The notes: generated by a model not told the origin, from the letters alone. Positions 1 to 13,117 are shown, counted from the stretch's first letter. The stretch is 64,000 nt of DNA from Torreya grandis (GCA_037957365.1 JARHVA010004226.1:806001-870000), one strand, 5' to 3'. Program-made: numbers and translations.

Positions 1-2438
1 CATGATGTTTGCCAACTTCATTATCATGATGTTTAATGAGAACCAAATAGTTCCAAATAAGTTATCTATGGAAATGAAATATTATTACATCCAAATATCC
101 CTAACCTTCTCATGTAGATCCTCAATTACAACCTCTGATGGTGGTTCAACAAGGCATACCTTCTTTATTTCCATAATGCTCTCAATAAGATTAGGTTTCT
201 TCTCAACTACAATTTCTTCTAGCTCATCAAGGAGATTTTCATATTATACCTAATCGTGGTCATTTTGCTCCATGGGAAAATCTTTCTTCACCTTATCATG
301 CACTTGACCCTCAACTTGGAAGAGGTCTTCAAGCTCTTGAAATAACTTCATTTACAGTTGCCAATCATCTTTGTCCTCTTTATCAACTAGAACCACTACC
401 TCTTAAATCTTTTATTTTTGATGTATGAGGTCATCAAGATCCAATGCATCTAAGGGTGATTCAAAATTAGGTTGAGGTATTGGGTCATATTTAAGAATAA
501 TAACTTCCACCTTATTTTGAGGAGATTTTTCTAGGACTATAAACTTTTTGGGGATGACTTGAAATTATTCTCCATCCTTAATAGCATATTCATCTTCATG
601 CTTGAGACGATTATCTACAAATTTTTAATCATATGTAGAGTCTTTTTCAAGTACTTCCCTCTTCAATTATTTGTCACATTCATCATAGACAACTGTATAA
701 GAGTCTTCAACATGTTTCTTTTCATACAAGAAGGTAGAATTACACTTGTGATTTCCAAAGGGAGTCCCTATAATGATTTCCTCTTCTTAAACATTTAGGA
801 CCTCTTGAGGGCTCTCAAGTTTCATCTCAACTATCATAACTTGAATTTCATTCTCAAGGCCTGTAATATCTTCCATCTCCTTCTCCTTCTTGGTGATGCC
901 AAGACTAGGCATCTTGAAATTAGGTGTCTTATCCCAATGAGGCTACAAAGGAGGTATGTTTTATTCAAGCAAGAGTTCTGAATTCTTATCAACCAAGTGA
1001 TCTTATTTATATTACCACACTATAGGTCCATCAAGGTAAAAAGTGATAGGGTGAGGATAAGATGAACTAGTTGGTGGAGCTGAAACATAGAACTCAAAAT
1101 TAGATTTAAAGTGAAATGTATCAGATTCTTTTAGAAGCTCTTGAGGAAGAGGAGGTAAACCTTGAGCTAAAACAACTTGATTTTCTCTCTTCCATTTGAC
1201 AATCACTTCATTGACATCTGATTTATATTGAACACTCTCTTGAGGAAGGTTAGATGGGGTGTGTTTAGGCTTATGATCTTCTTTAGGCTCTCAACCTTCT
1301 ATCATACCTTAACATAGCAATTTCATCCTTAACTCTAACTCTTCAATTTGATTGGATATGTTTTCTTAGAAAAGTCTCTCTTGATGTTGATATGCATCAT
1401 AATAAGGATAATAGGGATGATATAGAAGATAAGGAGTCTCTTGAAGAAGGGTGGGATGGACTTATATAGGATCAAGCTCTTTTTCAACTTCACACTCTTT
1501 ATCAAGGATTTTATCCTCTTTCTTTCCCCAAGATTCCAATACCTTATTACAGCTTAGGATGTTAGGATTAAGGGCCTCTTCTTGGAGTAGTGATGTAATT
1601 TTAGGAGTGGATGAAGTGTTTAAGAAACTTGGGATCTCCTTAGGCTTGGACTCTGCACCTTGTCTCCAACTTGGGATTTCATATCTAGAGGTCACTTCTT
1701 GAGATGGGGATGTAATGGGAAAGGGAAATGAGGTATTAAATTCCACTTACTTTGATACTAGGATGGATTTATTGATCTTATTATTAACCAAATTAATTTT
1801 CCTATCAATATTTTCTTCAAAAATAAGGTTTGTCTTTCCAACTCTCTCTTTTAGCTAATTGGGAAAAGAATGAACTCGATAATCTTGGCTGGGCTCATGA
1901 GTAGGGGTCAAGTAGTAATAATAGCACTCTTGGGGAGGTGGATATGAGTGTTGATAGACTTGGTGAGGCTGCTCCTTGTAAAATTTTAGCTTATCTTCCA
2001 AGGATGCAATCAAGCCACTTACATCTAGCATCTCACTTGTGAGCCTTTGCAAATTAGCTCTCTCAATAGGTGCCTACTATCTTTTAAATAACTCTAATGC
2101 ATCTCTCACCTTATAAATTAAATTACTAGGAATATATTTATGATTTCCCCTTAGTGTGTCAAGATTCAATATGTACTTCTCATATCCCAAGAGTATTTGC
2201 TTGAAAGTTACAATGGACTGATTTAAAGAGTGCCTAGGTTGACTAGGAGGAGCAAGATATTGAGGAAGCTAGTTTTATGATTGATACAACTCTTGATAAG
2301 GTTGAAAATGGTCATATTAGAGATGTTAAGAATCATATTGAAATTGGTAATGATTATGACAAGGCTGATAGGGAATGCCATGGCATGATAAACCTTACCA
2401 ACTTGTGTAAAACAATACTCAACACCAAAGTTAGCCAT
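1..2438 (-). pseudogene. Long decayed ORF of LTR element G (acidic, Tyr/Pro/Gln-rich), function unknown
   Basis: On the minus strand one frame stays readable from about 2400 down to about 85, with more than a dozen stops, mostly TAA or TAG where CAA or CAG is expected, and no frameshift inside that stretch. The likely ATG is at 2438, followed by one frameshift near 2400. The first 150 codons are rich in Tyr, Pro, Gln and His (peptides such as HFQPYQELYQ and YYPYYDAY). The remainder is charged and acidic, with runs such as LLDELEEIVVEKK near 200 and EDLHEKVRD near 95. It starts about 180 bp downstream of a primer-binding-site motif, where an LTR element carries gag. I see no CCHC knuckle, protease or RT. 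It could be a divergent gag or an extra ORF. The true C-terminus may lie beyond the window edge. Confidence 0.6.
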
Positions 2439-2618
2439 GAAAATTCATTATGAATTAAAAACATAAGGAATGATTATCAAAAATATTCAAAAGGAATACC
2501 TGGGATACTTAACTAACTAATGTAACTTCAGAGTCACCATTGATTCTTAGATAAATACCTCCAAAGGTTGATGTGTTGAAAGACAAAACCAAAAATCTTT
2601 CAACTTCTTAGACTAATA

Positions 2619-2637
2619 GTCCCACTAAGTGTGCCAA
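2619..2637 (-). other. Primer-binding site of element G
   Basis: Read on the minus strand, TTGGCACACTTAGTGGGAC resembles the plant Gypsy primer site TTGGCGCC...GTGGGA after CpG loss. It lies just inside the presumed LTR end (TGTAACTTGG read on the plus strand at 2645) and 180 bp upstream of the decayed ORF, so element G is oriented towards position 1. A related motif follows the middle LTR of element E at 53245. Confidence 0.6.
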
Positions 2638-2644
2638 AAACTAT

Positions 2645-3300
2645 TGTAACTTGGATTTTCACCCTTTGATAAGATGTCTTATCTCTCCTCATCCAAGTGG
2701 CACAATTTAAACACCTCTTTGCTATGGGTATCCTAAGAATGAGGTGAATCTCTAGATAGGGATAGTTCCCTTGATGTACCACTTGCAAATCACTACTACA
2801 CCTAAACTTTGTGATGGAAAAGGGAGAGAAAACTAAAATTAAACAATTATAAAGGAGGTGATACACAAAATTAGTTGATGAATACCAACTAGCTACATGT
2901 TACACATGAAAACAAGGGACTAACCAAAGATACACTTCTCCAATCTGCATCTTCTCACATCAATATTTCATTGTGAGGTTATGGATGAATGTTTAGGCTA
3001 GGAATAGAAAATATTTATATAATGACACTATTGAATAGGCTAACTCACTCAACCTTCAAACTTATTAAAACACTTCACATGACCTGGAAGAAGAATCTTT
3101 CCACCTACAAATAGGTGAGAGAATGAGATAACATGCTAAGAAACAAGAGTCATCACTAAGTAAGATCAATCATCCAAGTAAAAAACACTATGAATAATCA
3201 TGAAATAAGGTAAAAATAAGTAGTATTTATTGATCCATAGTATGAAAATGAGTAGGTATTTTCCATACACAGATGGACCATAGTTTATAAAGGCCAAAAT
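2645..3300 (-). repeat. 5' LTR of element G, primer-site-proximal part
   Basis: The minus-strand LTR appears to end in CA at 2645, eight bases from the primer-binding site. A TATA-like TTTATAAA on the minus strand at 3284-3291 would place the transcription start near 3255. The outer end of the LTR could not be found because no second copy is visible in the window. Treat 3300 as a minimum limit. Confidence 0.45.
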
Positions 3301-5437
3301 GGCTAGTTCTTATAGAACTTGAGAGAGAGAGAGGAAAAGAGAGAAGTCCAAAGGTCACAAAGGAAACTTTTTAAGCTAAGAGAATTATTTAATTGTGCAT
3401 GATAAGAGGGTGTGAAATTAACCATGAAATTTTATAATAGACAAGTGGATTTTCAAGTCATGAAACTCATGAAAAGTGGAATAGAATTCCCTTTGTTGGC
3501 TCAAAAAATTGCCTTCATGATTTAGCCCTATTTGAACATCTAAAAATTGAATAGGGATAATAATTATGATTTAAATGAGAGGGAATGAATTTATACATGC
3601 CTTTCCATGCATTTTTTTTAGTCTTGGTCATCTAAAATATTCCTAAAATGAGTTATCACCATCTGTAGTCAAAATAACTCTTCTTTCACATACCCTGCAC
3701 ACTTGGCCTCCAAAAATGCATAATTTTTACATGATTTTTTTTAAAATGGAGTGGATGAAAATTTTAAAGACCCTCCATGTCCTTATAGGCATCAATAATA
3801 CCTTAAAATTACTTCCACTTTAAGTTTTCACCCTTCTCACTATCATGTTCACTATGCCAGTTTTGACTGGCTGAGATGAAGTAGTTGGTAAAAAAACTTA
3901 GGAGTTTTTTCAAGGAATGAAATGGACATGGGGAGTTATATTAAATCTCAATATTCTTTCTAAATTTTATTTTATCTCTTGAAACCTACTATAACCTACA
4001 TAATTCACAAAATAGTCAAGAAAATAAGTTTTACACCTTGTCTATATAGATTGCATACAACTCATCCTAATGGTAGGGATATTGTCTAAGTATTATATAG
4101 CCTTAAATAATAATTATAGGTAAACTATTCCATTTGGGTGCACTACTTGCTCAATCTTCTCAAACTGGTCACTAACAAGGGCTTTGATGAGCTTAGGTTT
4201 ATTTTGCCCTCTTAAGCTTTATTCATAAATATGGGACATTAAATTTGAAAAAAAATCACATAATATAAATTTATAATACCCATATAAATTTATCCAATAT
4301 TATTATTTATCCATGTAAAGCATTTGAGTAGATATGAGCTTCTAAAGTTGCCTTATTGAGCTCTTTTTAATTTCCTGCAATCCTGAGTTGTATTTAAGCA
4401 AAAAATAATTTTTTAATGTCTTAAAATACATATTAATAGATAAAAAATATATAAATTCATCCCATAAAAATATTTTAAATAGGGTATAAATATCACTTAC
4501 ATCTAGAAATGAAAATGACCTTTCACTTGGGTATTAGGCTTAAACATGCCTAATAGGCTTGAGTATAACCTTGAGGGTTTAGATCACCCTATTTAGATTT
4601 ATCCTTTTATGAAAGGTAAATTATGTTTTTTTTGATGTTTTATAACCTCATGCACATAATTTAAAGTTAAAAAAAAACTCCTGGATCACCCTTTTGTCAC
4701 CTTTTCCCTAGAAGCTACCAATTTCACCTAAGGGGAGTACCCTCTATTTGAGACAAAATAGAGGGAAATTCCCATATTAAATCAAACAAATTGAATGTTT
4801 TAAAATAATATATAAGTTACAAGGACATTTAATATAAATTTTTATCTCTTTTTTTGGTCATTTGACCCTTCATCTCTTCAAAAGTCCAAGATTGACCGTT
4901 AGAAGGAAGACTATACAAAAGGATTTTACCTTGTGGACTAAGTGATGCATCTTTAAAGTCATATCTATGATTGTTTTCCATATAATTATAGTAAAAAAAG
5001 GATATAATTACCATAATTAAGGTATTAATCTTCATTTATCCCTATAACCTCTCATGTGCCTTCCATACACTTGAACTCACAAGACTATGTATAATTGCTT
5101 GATTGTGTTTCTATTTTGGAATGATATCTATAGATAATCCTATATTATCAAGATTTATAATGATTATTTTTAGTCCCATTAGAGTTTATTAGGGTAATTT
5201 TACATTTTTTTGGCATATGTGATTCATATTCAAGCTATATCAATTTTGAAAATAATCTTCATGCTCATTGCCTATAACAATTAATAGTAGTTGACTTGTT
5301 TTGGAGTAAAAGGGATTGTAAGTACACATTTACCTTTGAAAATTGTGATACATTTCCATTTATAATCCATTTATAGTCACTTTAAATTAAAAAATATGGT
5401 TCCCTCATGCCTAAGTATTTGTTATGAAAGATGTGGG
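3301..5437. other. AT-rich DNA without recognisable features
   Basis: I see no supported coding region, RNA gene or repeat pair here. Short ORFs have low-complexity composition and no family resemblance. Part of it may be the U3 region of the element G LTR or the leader of the inverted element that begins at the LTR near 7.9 kb. Confidence 0.4.
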
Positions 5438-6585
5438 AGCTGACAGTCAGCTATAGGTGAATAGTCTATAGATAAGGCACCTATAGGTGTATTTTGAGGA
5501 TAAAACCATACATATCAACTTGTTTTGGTGGTATTTATAATAATTTGAAACCTATTATCATATAAAAACAATCCAATTCATCTTCAAATCTTCTACCCTC
5601 CTGAGTTGTTACTCTAAATCACTCTTTCACCTCCCTACTATTGTAGGTGAGTATTTTAGAATTAGATACACCTGTAGGTGTGTCTAGGGTCTAAAACACA
5701 ATATGTTATCCTTCATGAATGATACTTAGGTTATTAGTGATTTATTAGACCATATAAAACCATTCCATCATGGAACATGGTTTTCATTTCATCCTTGAAA
5801 TGTAAATTCTCTTCGAAGCTCCAAATTGTAGATGTCACTGCAAGAAAATAGTGCATAAAAGTGTGACTTTAGGCCCTCTAATAACCATATTACTAAGTCA
5901 CCTACCTTCCATATTTTTCCTAGATATTATCTTGTATAGGGAATAAAATTTTGGTTCATCAAGATGCATCAGGAGTTTTTATAACCTTGTTATACAACCT
6001 TGGTAAAAGGCTTAGGTTCTTTGTTTTCCCATTTTAGGGAAAAAGTCCCTAAGTTCAGTTCTTGCTTCTTCAAAAATGGTTTACACCTCCATTTTTACAT
6101 TTGATACCTCAAACATGTATATCATGGAATTTTTTTCACATTAAGACTTCATGGATGAGTTACATCACTTTCTCCAACCTTTTTCATGCAAGTACTCTTA
6201 GTCGTCTGCCAATGCCACCTATAGATGCATATCTCATATATAGGTAGTGAGGAAACTTCAAGCATTATACATGATATAGGTGATTATGATCCATATTAAT
6301 ATCTCAAAAAGTTATCAAATGGATTATTTTAAACTTCAATGACCTCAACTCAGTCTTAAACTTCATTCCCACATGTTTTCTCATGAATGGTACCTATAGG
6401 TATTCTTGTAATGTTGCAGACTTGGTAGTAAAGGGAAAACCATGGGTACATGCATGTTTATAGGTATAGAACCAGTCATAAATAATTTAAAGGTATAAAA
6501 TGGGTTATTACAACCTTGAAAGACCTTTAAAATATATAAAATGCCTTTACTTCATGGGTTTAAATTCTATAGGTGTACATCAACA
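5438..6585. repeat. Cluster of CACCTATAGGTG-like palindromes
   Basis: A perfect inverted repeat AGCTGACAGTCAGCT (7-1-7) lies at 5438-5452, next to GCTATAGGTGA. CACCTATAGGTG occurs at 5479-5490, ACACCTGTAGGTGT at 5669-5682, CACCTATAGATG at 6216-6227 and TACCTATAGGTA at 6390-6401. Half-sites TATAGGTG/TATAGGTA recur near 6470 and 6575. If the inverted LTR at 7875-8996 begins an element, this cluster sits in its leader, 1.3-2.4 kb after the LTR. Function unknown. Confidence 0.55.
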
Positions 6586-7399
6586 TTAAGCAAAGTAGAA
6601 CCATGGGCTGTGTAGGAGCATTAGTCATCATAGTCTGATATTGTACCATTTAGAGATGTTTTATTTTATGGATCATGTTTTAAGACTCTTTAAAATTTCT
6701 TATGGACTTATCAAACACCCTCATAAACATTTCACACCTCAGAGCCCCATGGTTACAGTCAGGAACAAGTAGAAAGTTGATTATGCATGTCAATATGACT
6801 ATGTATTCCTTGAAGATTTATTAGGGAAATAGATTTAAATATTATGAGATAAATAGTAAATTATAAACATGGTTATTAACCTATTTCCACCCCTTAGAAT
6901 CACTGAAAAAGCACGAGGATCTTAAAAATGGTGAAAAACTGCTGATAACACAAAATGGTGCATTCACTTACAATCTAAGTTAATTTTCCAATCCAAGCAT
7001 AATTAAACATGGAAAAAAACTTGTAGATAATATAATAATAGATCAAAAATCCTTTGGATTCAATCTCACCAATTGGATTGTATAGACCTATCAAAAATAG
7101 AGCAAAACCTATAAGGTGTAGGAAATAGTGAGCAAAAAAAATAGTCAACTTGTTAGAGATGGTTAATAAAACATGGTTGACAAATATTAAAAATATTTTT
7201 ATGAAAATTGATATATATGAGTTTAATACCACATCCAAAAATCATTTGACTTGAAACCTCTTTAACTGTTTGTACCAAGCACAAACCTAATGACCACTTC
7301 TATGTGTCTAGAAAGGCAAAGGAGTCGAATGGTTTTATCTAAAAAATTAAACTTATAGAGAATATAAAGAAAGAGAATGAACCTAAGGAATATTAATAT

Positions 7400-7633
7400 A
7401 TGTTCCATGACCTTCTTCCATGTGTCACCTTCCCTCATGGGTCGTACAAGTGCCAAACTCTCTCTTTTCAATTAGTTCTTGATCTTCAGTTAGATAATCT
7501 ACAAGATTCAGATGGGTATGACATTATTGATAAGGAAACTGACTTATTTGAAGTTTTTGAGAAAAATAGGATACTTGGACATGTAGAAATCCATGCCACT
7601 TTCATATATGATCCCTATATGGCTTTAAAATGA
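7400..7633 (+). pseudogene. Unrecognised 77-codon coding remnant
   Basis: An open stretch of 77 codons whose second half has mixed, protein-like composition (DSDGYDIIDKETDLFEVFEK) instead of the Phe/Leu/Ile-rich low complexity typical of chance ORFs here. It is followed by AT-rich DNA and lies just outside the family-L LTR at 7875. I recognise no domain. It may be a fragment of a retroelement or captured coding sequence. It may also be chance. Confidence 0.3.
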
Positions 7634-7855
7634 CTAAAAATGACATATAAACTAATGGGATCATGATCAAGGCTAAAATAACATTAAATGACATAAAATA
7701 ACTTATAATACACCCCATGAAAAAATATTAGACCCCTAAAACATCTAAAAATAAAGTTTGTACATATAGGGGCCCCAATTTGACATGTAGGGTCAAATTT
7801 AGTCAATAATTATAATATGAATGCATAAAAAAAAATATACATAGGTTTGATTCAT

Positions 7856-7868
7856 GTCAGGTTCACCA
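7856..7868 (-). other. Primer-binding site of the inverted L-family copy
   Basis: The minus strand reads TGGTGAACCTGAC directly after the inverted LTR. The same motif follows LTR-B1 (TGGTGAACCTGAC at 16251). A decayed form (TGATGAACTTGATG) follows LTR-L1 at 18038. Confidence 0.55.
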
Positions 7869-7874
7869 GAATGT

Positions 7875-8996
7875 ATACAAATAAAATATAACTTAGTTAT
7901 TAACCAACCTTATCTCAGAGAAGATAAATCCTACTTATAATTTTAATTTTTGATACATTAGATATTTAGGGTCATGACCAAGATGGATCTATTAGACCTA
8001 ACCAGGGGATCTCTTACCAAAATAATATTACTAGAGAGGATTCTGAAGCCTCTAGTTAAGGAACACTATGTAATAACCATTTCTAGGTCCTATGTTTTCA
8101 TATTCACTAAGTAAATTCAAAGAAAATTAAAATCTAATCTAGTGCTCACGAAAGTTTGTGGCTCAAAGTGGGAGTAATAAACATGCATAGAATATCTATA
8201 CTCAAGTAAACATTTAGGAAATCCTAATGCATGGAAGAGAATTACAAATGTTAATCTATCTACTCTTATAACAGAGGAACAAAGTTAGGAGTACTTACTT
8301 TTGAAGATGAACCCTTTTATATTCAATCTCTCCCTTGGCCAAGGTGCTACATAACTTCTCTATGGATCTAAAAGACTTATCCACAAGACAAGATCCATAT
8401 CTCCAAAGAAATTATTGAAAACATAATCTATGCTCCTTAAGTAGAATGGTGGATAAGTAGATGTGCAATATATTATTATTCTTCTTCTCTTCCTAATAAA
8501 TGATATAAATGAATGTGTATATATCATTGAATCTAACCCTAAACCTTTCTAAAAGTTTAGATAATAGGGCCAACCTAATTTGAATCTATATCATTATTTG
8601 ATAAAAAACAAGCTAGGTCCCAATCTAGATTGGCTAAGGTGGACCTAGACCTATAACATGATTTTACCAAATTAAATACAGGGTCAATCTAAGTTGATAA
8701 TGTACTTTAAACTATTAAAAAGGGGTTTTAGGCTTAGAAAGGGGCTAAGTAAGGCAACAAATTGCTTGGAGGAATGTGTAATAGAGGAGGCAAGGCTTAG
8801 GAAAGTGTATATGAGATGGTTGTGTAGATATCAAGTGGTGGTATAGGGAAAAAATATATTGTGAAGCACCAATGGCCTACCCACCCCTTTTTTGATGCAC
8901 TATTTAAGGCATGTGCTCAGAGAGATTGAGACTTGATGGGTTCCTATTTAAGGAAAGCATCAATAATTGATAAAGTTTGAAAATATTGTGTATATA
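7875..8996 (-). repeat. Inverted LTR of family L (L3), 5'-truncated
   Basis: The reverse complement aligns along its length with the LTRs at 16791-18031 and 30022-31277. Shared blocks include a stretch about CCCTATACCACCACTT, the block GGTTTAGGGTTAGATT before a TATA box (8516-8526 here), and GTAAGTAGGATTTAT near the end. The first 50-100 bp of the LTR are missing at 8996, next to TTGGGGGCATC. A primer-site motif follows it, so it probably began an element running towards lower coordinates, or is a leftover of one. Confidence 0.75.
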
Positions 8997-10705
8997 GATA
9001 CATTATCCCATTGGGGGCATCCTATACACAACTTCCACTCTACCATGTTATATGATTTTATACTACACTAATTATTTTGATGAATACTATTATAGACTTA
9101 ACTTATGTACATATTTTTCTTATATAGATTTGTACCACATGTTCATGCATAATTTCATCTATATATTTCCTAGTTTAGATTTAATTATGTCTCTTTGCTT
9201 CTACATATACTTGAGGGCATTTGAATATTCTATTATTCTATGTTTTTACACCAATTCCTTTCATTGCATGTATGCTTTTGACATGCTCCCATGTCATTGT
9301 GTGTACCTTATTGATTGTATATGCAGACATTTGAATATGTACTTCCATGTGGATCTATGACAACTTTCTTGTTATTTGTGTTTGTGGATATTTGAACATG
9401 TTATTGTATGTATTGCTTTCTCAGATTTAGTGACATGTGTCCATGTCCCTTGCATTGTACCTCCCTTGGCCTACTTTTCATGCTTCATGTATGTTGTATG
9501 TATGATTTCATGTATGCATCATGGCCATGACACTTGTCTCTTTTTTATACTTACACTCATTTTTATATGCCATGAGGGACCTCATCCATCTCCCCTTCCT
9601 CCTTTGGTGACTTGATGGACATCACGATCTATCCCCCTAAGTAGTTTACATGGATTATTACTCAGAATTGTAGTTCATGTGTGTACACATGATTACATTG
9701 TTATATCTATCTTGAAAATGTTGTGAATGCTAGATATAACTTACATTTTACATTACCAACTTATGATTTAATTATCTTACATCATGATGTCATGTATGCA
9801 AATTATAATGGTTTATCACGTAGATAACATATGTTTTTAGCCTAACACATATCATACCAAGCTTTTATTTTGAGGAAAATTATTACATAGGTATAAAATA
9901 TCCTATCAAAAGTGGGGGAATTCATGGGGGTTTTTCACAAAGATAAATCCATCCAAGTTCACTTAGATTACATTTTTTAGTATGTAGACACATAATTATA
10001 GAGCCCAAAATCAAGAAAACATAGTGGAAAATAGTCAGACAAAGATCAAAGGTAGTTTGGTAGAAAAACAACATAGAGAACATTATCATGACACATATGA
10101 CACTAACATGGTGCACTAAGGAAAAAAAATACTATCAAGTAACCCCCAAAAAATAAAAAAATAGATTTAATAGAACATAACAATTATAGTTTAGATTTTC
10201 ATAGTTTCAGTCATAGGTTATCAGATTTGATTAGTTTATGCTCAATTTTACACATAACCATACCATGTTTGCTCATATTTAGGGCATCATGCACATAATT
10301 ATCACTCCCATTTCAATTTTAGATATACCTAGACATAGATTTCTATAACTCAATCTAGGATCCATATGCATATATATCACAATTGGGGGTATGTGCACAA
10401 CACATTATTTCCACATGATGAGTTTTGCACTAGCTGATCTTAGATATAATGAAAACTCTATCTGATTCTCTATGTTGTATACTTTAGACACCATTTACAT
10501 TGGGTTTCACACTATATTGATGCCTTAATCCATTTTTAGTAGTTTGAATTTACGTGTAGTCCTTGATTTACATTCTTAAAAGCTTGAGAGGTCCCTTGGC
10601 CATTTTACATTTCAGATTTTTTGAGTGGCCCCAAAGCCATCCTATATAGTTTCAATTACATCATATAGTTTTAGTAATAGATGCATCTACTATACATGTG
10701 TAGGT

Positions 10706-10925
10706 AATGATGGAGTCACAACTTAATTAAATTATTAAGCCACCTATAGAGGAGGGTTGGACAAGCCATTAGTCCGATCCATGTTATTTACAATGTATGA
10801 TGTACTAAGTAGGGGTGGGAAATGATGGATTCAAAAATGAATTGATTTTTTGAGCCACCCACACATGGGGATTGAGTAATATATCATCTTAGTCTAAGAT
10901 ATTTACCATTTGATCACCATCTACA
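10706..10925. repeat. Degenerate two-unit tandem repeat, about 120 bp
   Basis: Two adjacent units start with 'aatgatggagtcacaac' (10706) and 'aatgatggattcaaaaa' (10830). They share 'ttgagccaccca' or 'ttaagccaccta', a G-rich block and 'atttacca/atttacaat' in the same order. It lies inside the B3 LTR-like region. Confidence 0.5.
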
Positions 10926-11420
10926 TGTACACATTGGATGTCACCAAGTTTTTTAATTGGTTAGTTACACATTGAGGTGTAATCATTCATTTCTTCTCTC
11001 TCTTATCTCTTTATTTGATTTTATCTTTTATTTTGGTATTCATTATATAAAGAGTAATACATCCATGTTTCATTTTTAGGATATGCAATGGATCACACTT
11101 CACATAATTAGACCTAGATTCAAGGACTTCACCTCATAGGTGAGTTTAAGTATGCTTATTTTTCCATTATCCCAATCATTTTACTTTGCAACATTTCTTG
11201 AATAAAGGGGAGGAAATGTAGTCATATAAAATGCCACTTGAGTGTAATGAGTGTCACTTGAGACCACCCATCCTTATCTTATCCCTATACCTATCTTAGG
11301 GCTTATTTTTACCCTTATCCATATTTTTTGTGGGTATTACACATCCCTAGACAACCTAAATTCAGCTCCAAATCTTTCCATAGGGGATCTAGGACCCTAG
11401 TTCACCAAGTTCTACCACCT

Positions 11421-11490
11421 GGACACTAACACAATTCTTTGGACACTAACACACCATATTATAGTGTCTAAGGGACCATGTTAGTGTCCC
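11421..11490. repeat. Short direct and inverted repeats GGACACTAAC
   Basis: GGACACTAACACA occurs twice (11421 and 11441), and its complement GTTAGTGTCC lies at 11480-11489, with TAGTGTC between. The second copy and the complement could form a 10-bp stem. There is no T-tract or gene context, so no terminator or RNA call is made. Confidence 0.4.
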
Positions 11491-12429
11491 TTTCTTAATT
11501 TAAACCCCAATGAATATGTTTTCAATTCCTAAGACACCTAGGGTTAGCCTATACCTATTTCACACTTTGCACAAGCACCAAATTAATATAAATACATGAA
11601 TTTCATCCTTTTATCCACTATATGGAAATTAGATGAAAAATACACAAATAAACCTAGAATAATTTTTGTAAAATCAAGGTTATTGATCCCTACTTGTGCC
11701 TTACTTATGCATACAAACATTTAAAACCACCCTAAAATAGAATACATATATTTCTAGTCTCAATCCTCATTCAAATCACTCAAGTTGACACTCATACTTA
11801 CATTCACTTGTACTTACACTTGTGCTTATATTGGGAGAACTACATTAGCCTTGATCTCCTCTCGAAGAATTGGTATGTAGGCAACTCTCAACATAATAGG
11901 GTGTTTAGGATGTCAAACCTACCCAGATAACATCACACTTTTGCTAATTATGATTTTCAAATACCCTAATAACATGGAGATATAGGGTTTACATATAAAA
12001 TTAGTCAAAAAAAGATCATAGATAGCAAAGTATGTTTTTATCCACATAAGAACTATCAAACTTAGACACAACTACTCCTAGAAGTTCACATTAGTCCCTA
12101 CACAATAACACTAGCATTGAACAAGAAGACATTAACATAGTGCACTATTTTACAAAGTACCATGCTATTGTACAAGAGTATTTTTGACACTTGAATCGTA
12201 TTGATGACACCCTGATCAATTTTTTTTTACTATTTTTCAACCTCTAGATCATCCATCTCGATTAGTTTCTAGGTAAGTATTTATTTGTGTCATTCATTTA
12301 TATTTTTAGAAATATCAGATTAGGTACATTCTTATACAAATCAATGGTTATATTTATTTAATATCTCTCCCCTAATTTAATAAACTTTCACCCTTTAACA
12401 ACCTAGGATTTATATTCCATAACCCCTTA

Positions 12430-13090
12430 AAAGTTAAATTAGACATTCAAGAGGTTAAAATTCAAGGAATCCAATATAAAAATCCTTTGGACCAAATGTT
12501 GTTTAATTATTTTATGGAAAAATATCTTGGTATAATTATTGAGAAAAATGGTAATGAAATAATTTACAAAACTATTAAATATCATGATCTACATCTACCA
12601 AAGCACATTTTAATTTTTATTGAGCATGAACATATTATAGAATTAATTTATCCATTTACTCATGAGCATGATGTAGTTACACATGAGCATATTCAATTTA
12701 TTTCATAAATAATGGTACATCCTACTAAGTATAAATTGGCACATATAAAGAAGCCTCAATCTCATACCACACAACAATTTATCCAAAAAATTTCACCCCA
12801 GATATATGAATAGGTTGCTACATATTATTTGCTTAAACATAAAGATACAAATTTACATGAGCATATGATCAATGATTTAGAGGATTATATTACAACATAT
12901 GGATCTTATTAAGATTAAAAGATAGCTATCTTAGCACTTATTCATCACAATAAGTCACTAATTCATAAATTTTAGTTGGGAATACATATGCATATCCTCT
13001 TGATGAGATCCTTTGTTGGGCAGAGCTTCATGCTTCCTCTAAACACACTAGTTGGGTTGAATCTATTGATTAACTACTTGAAATTAAATT
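12430..13090 (+). pseudogene. Decayed ORF of unknown family, probably distal part of an element-B internal region
   Basis: Readable coding-like stretches in more than one frame include an open segment at 12487-12708 with repeated HEH tripeptides. Further segments extend to about 13090 with stops of the CAA-to-TAA type. It lies upstream of the PPT-like junction at 14055-14065, where the 3' part of an element's internal region would be. I do not recognise integrase or envelope motifs, so the assignment rests on position only. Confidence 0.3.
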
Positions 13091-13117
13091 ATACATATCT
13101 TATTTATTTTTATCTCT

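Larger units (their letters stand above)
9003..12350 (+). repeat. Divergent family-B LTR-like region (B3)
   Basis: It opens with TTGGGGGCATC, the junction motif that also begins the family-B LTRs near 14060 and 33550. It carries several features in the same order: T-rich DNA with a repeated 'catttgaa' motif (9.2-9.4 kb), a 'ggtcccttggcc' block near 10.59 kb, a 'ggggaggaaatgtag' block near 11.21 kb resembling 34.24 kb, and an 'agaactacattagcctt' block near 11.84 kb that matches 37.73 kb. Similarity is patchy, so the boundaries are approximate. The ORFs within it are low-complexity and not supported. Confidence 0.4.

Noticed and set aside
5438..6585. CRISPR-like array
   Set aside because: The palindromes are irregularly spaced with variable sequence, and the DNA is clearly eukaryotic retroelement-rich.
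9052..9615. Two hydrophobic ORFs of 102 and 79 codons
   Set aside because: They are rich in Cys, His, Tyr and Phe from T-rich, 'catg'-rich LTR-like DNA. No start context or family resemblance.
11421..11490. Possible terminator or structured RNA hairpin
   Set aside because: The stem is only 10 bp with a 29-base loop and no gene or promoter nearby; kept only as a repeat.
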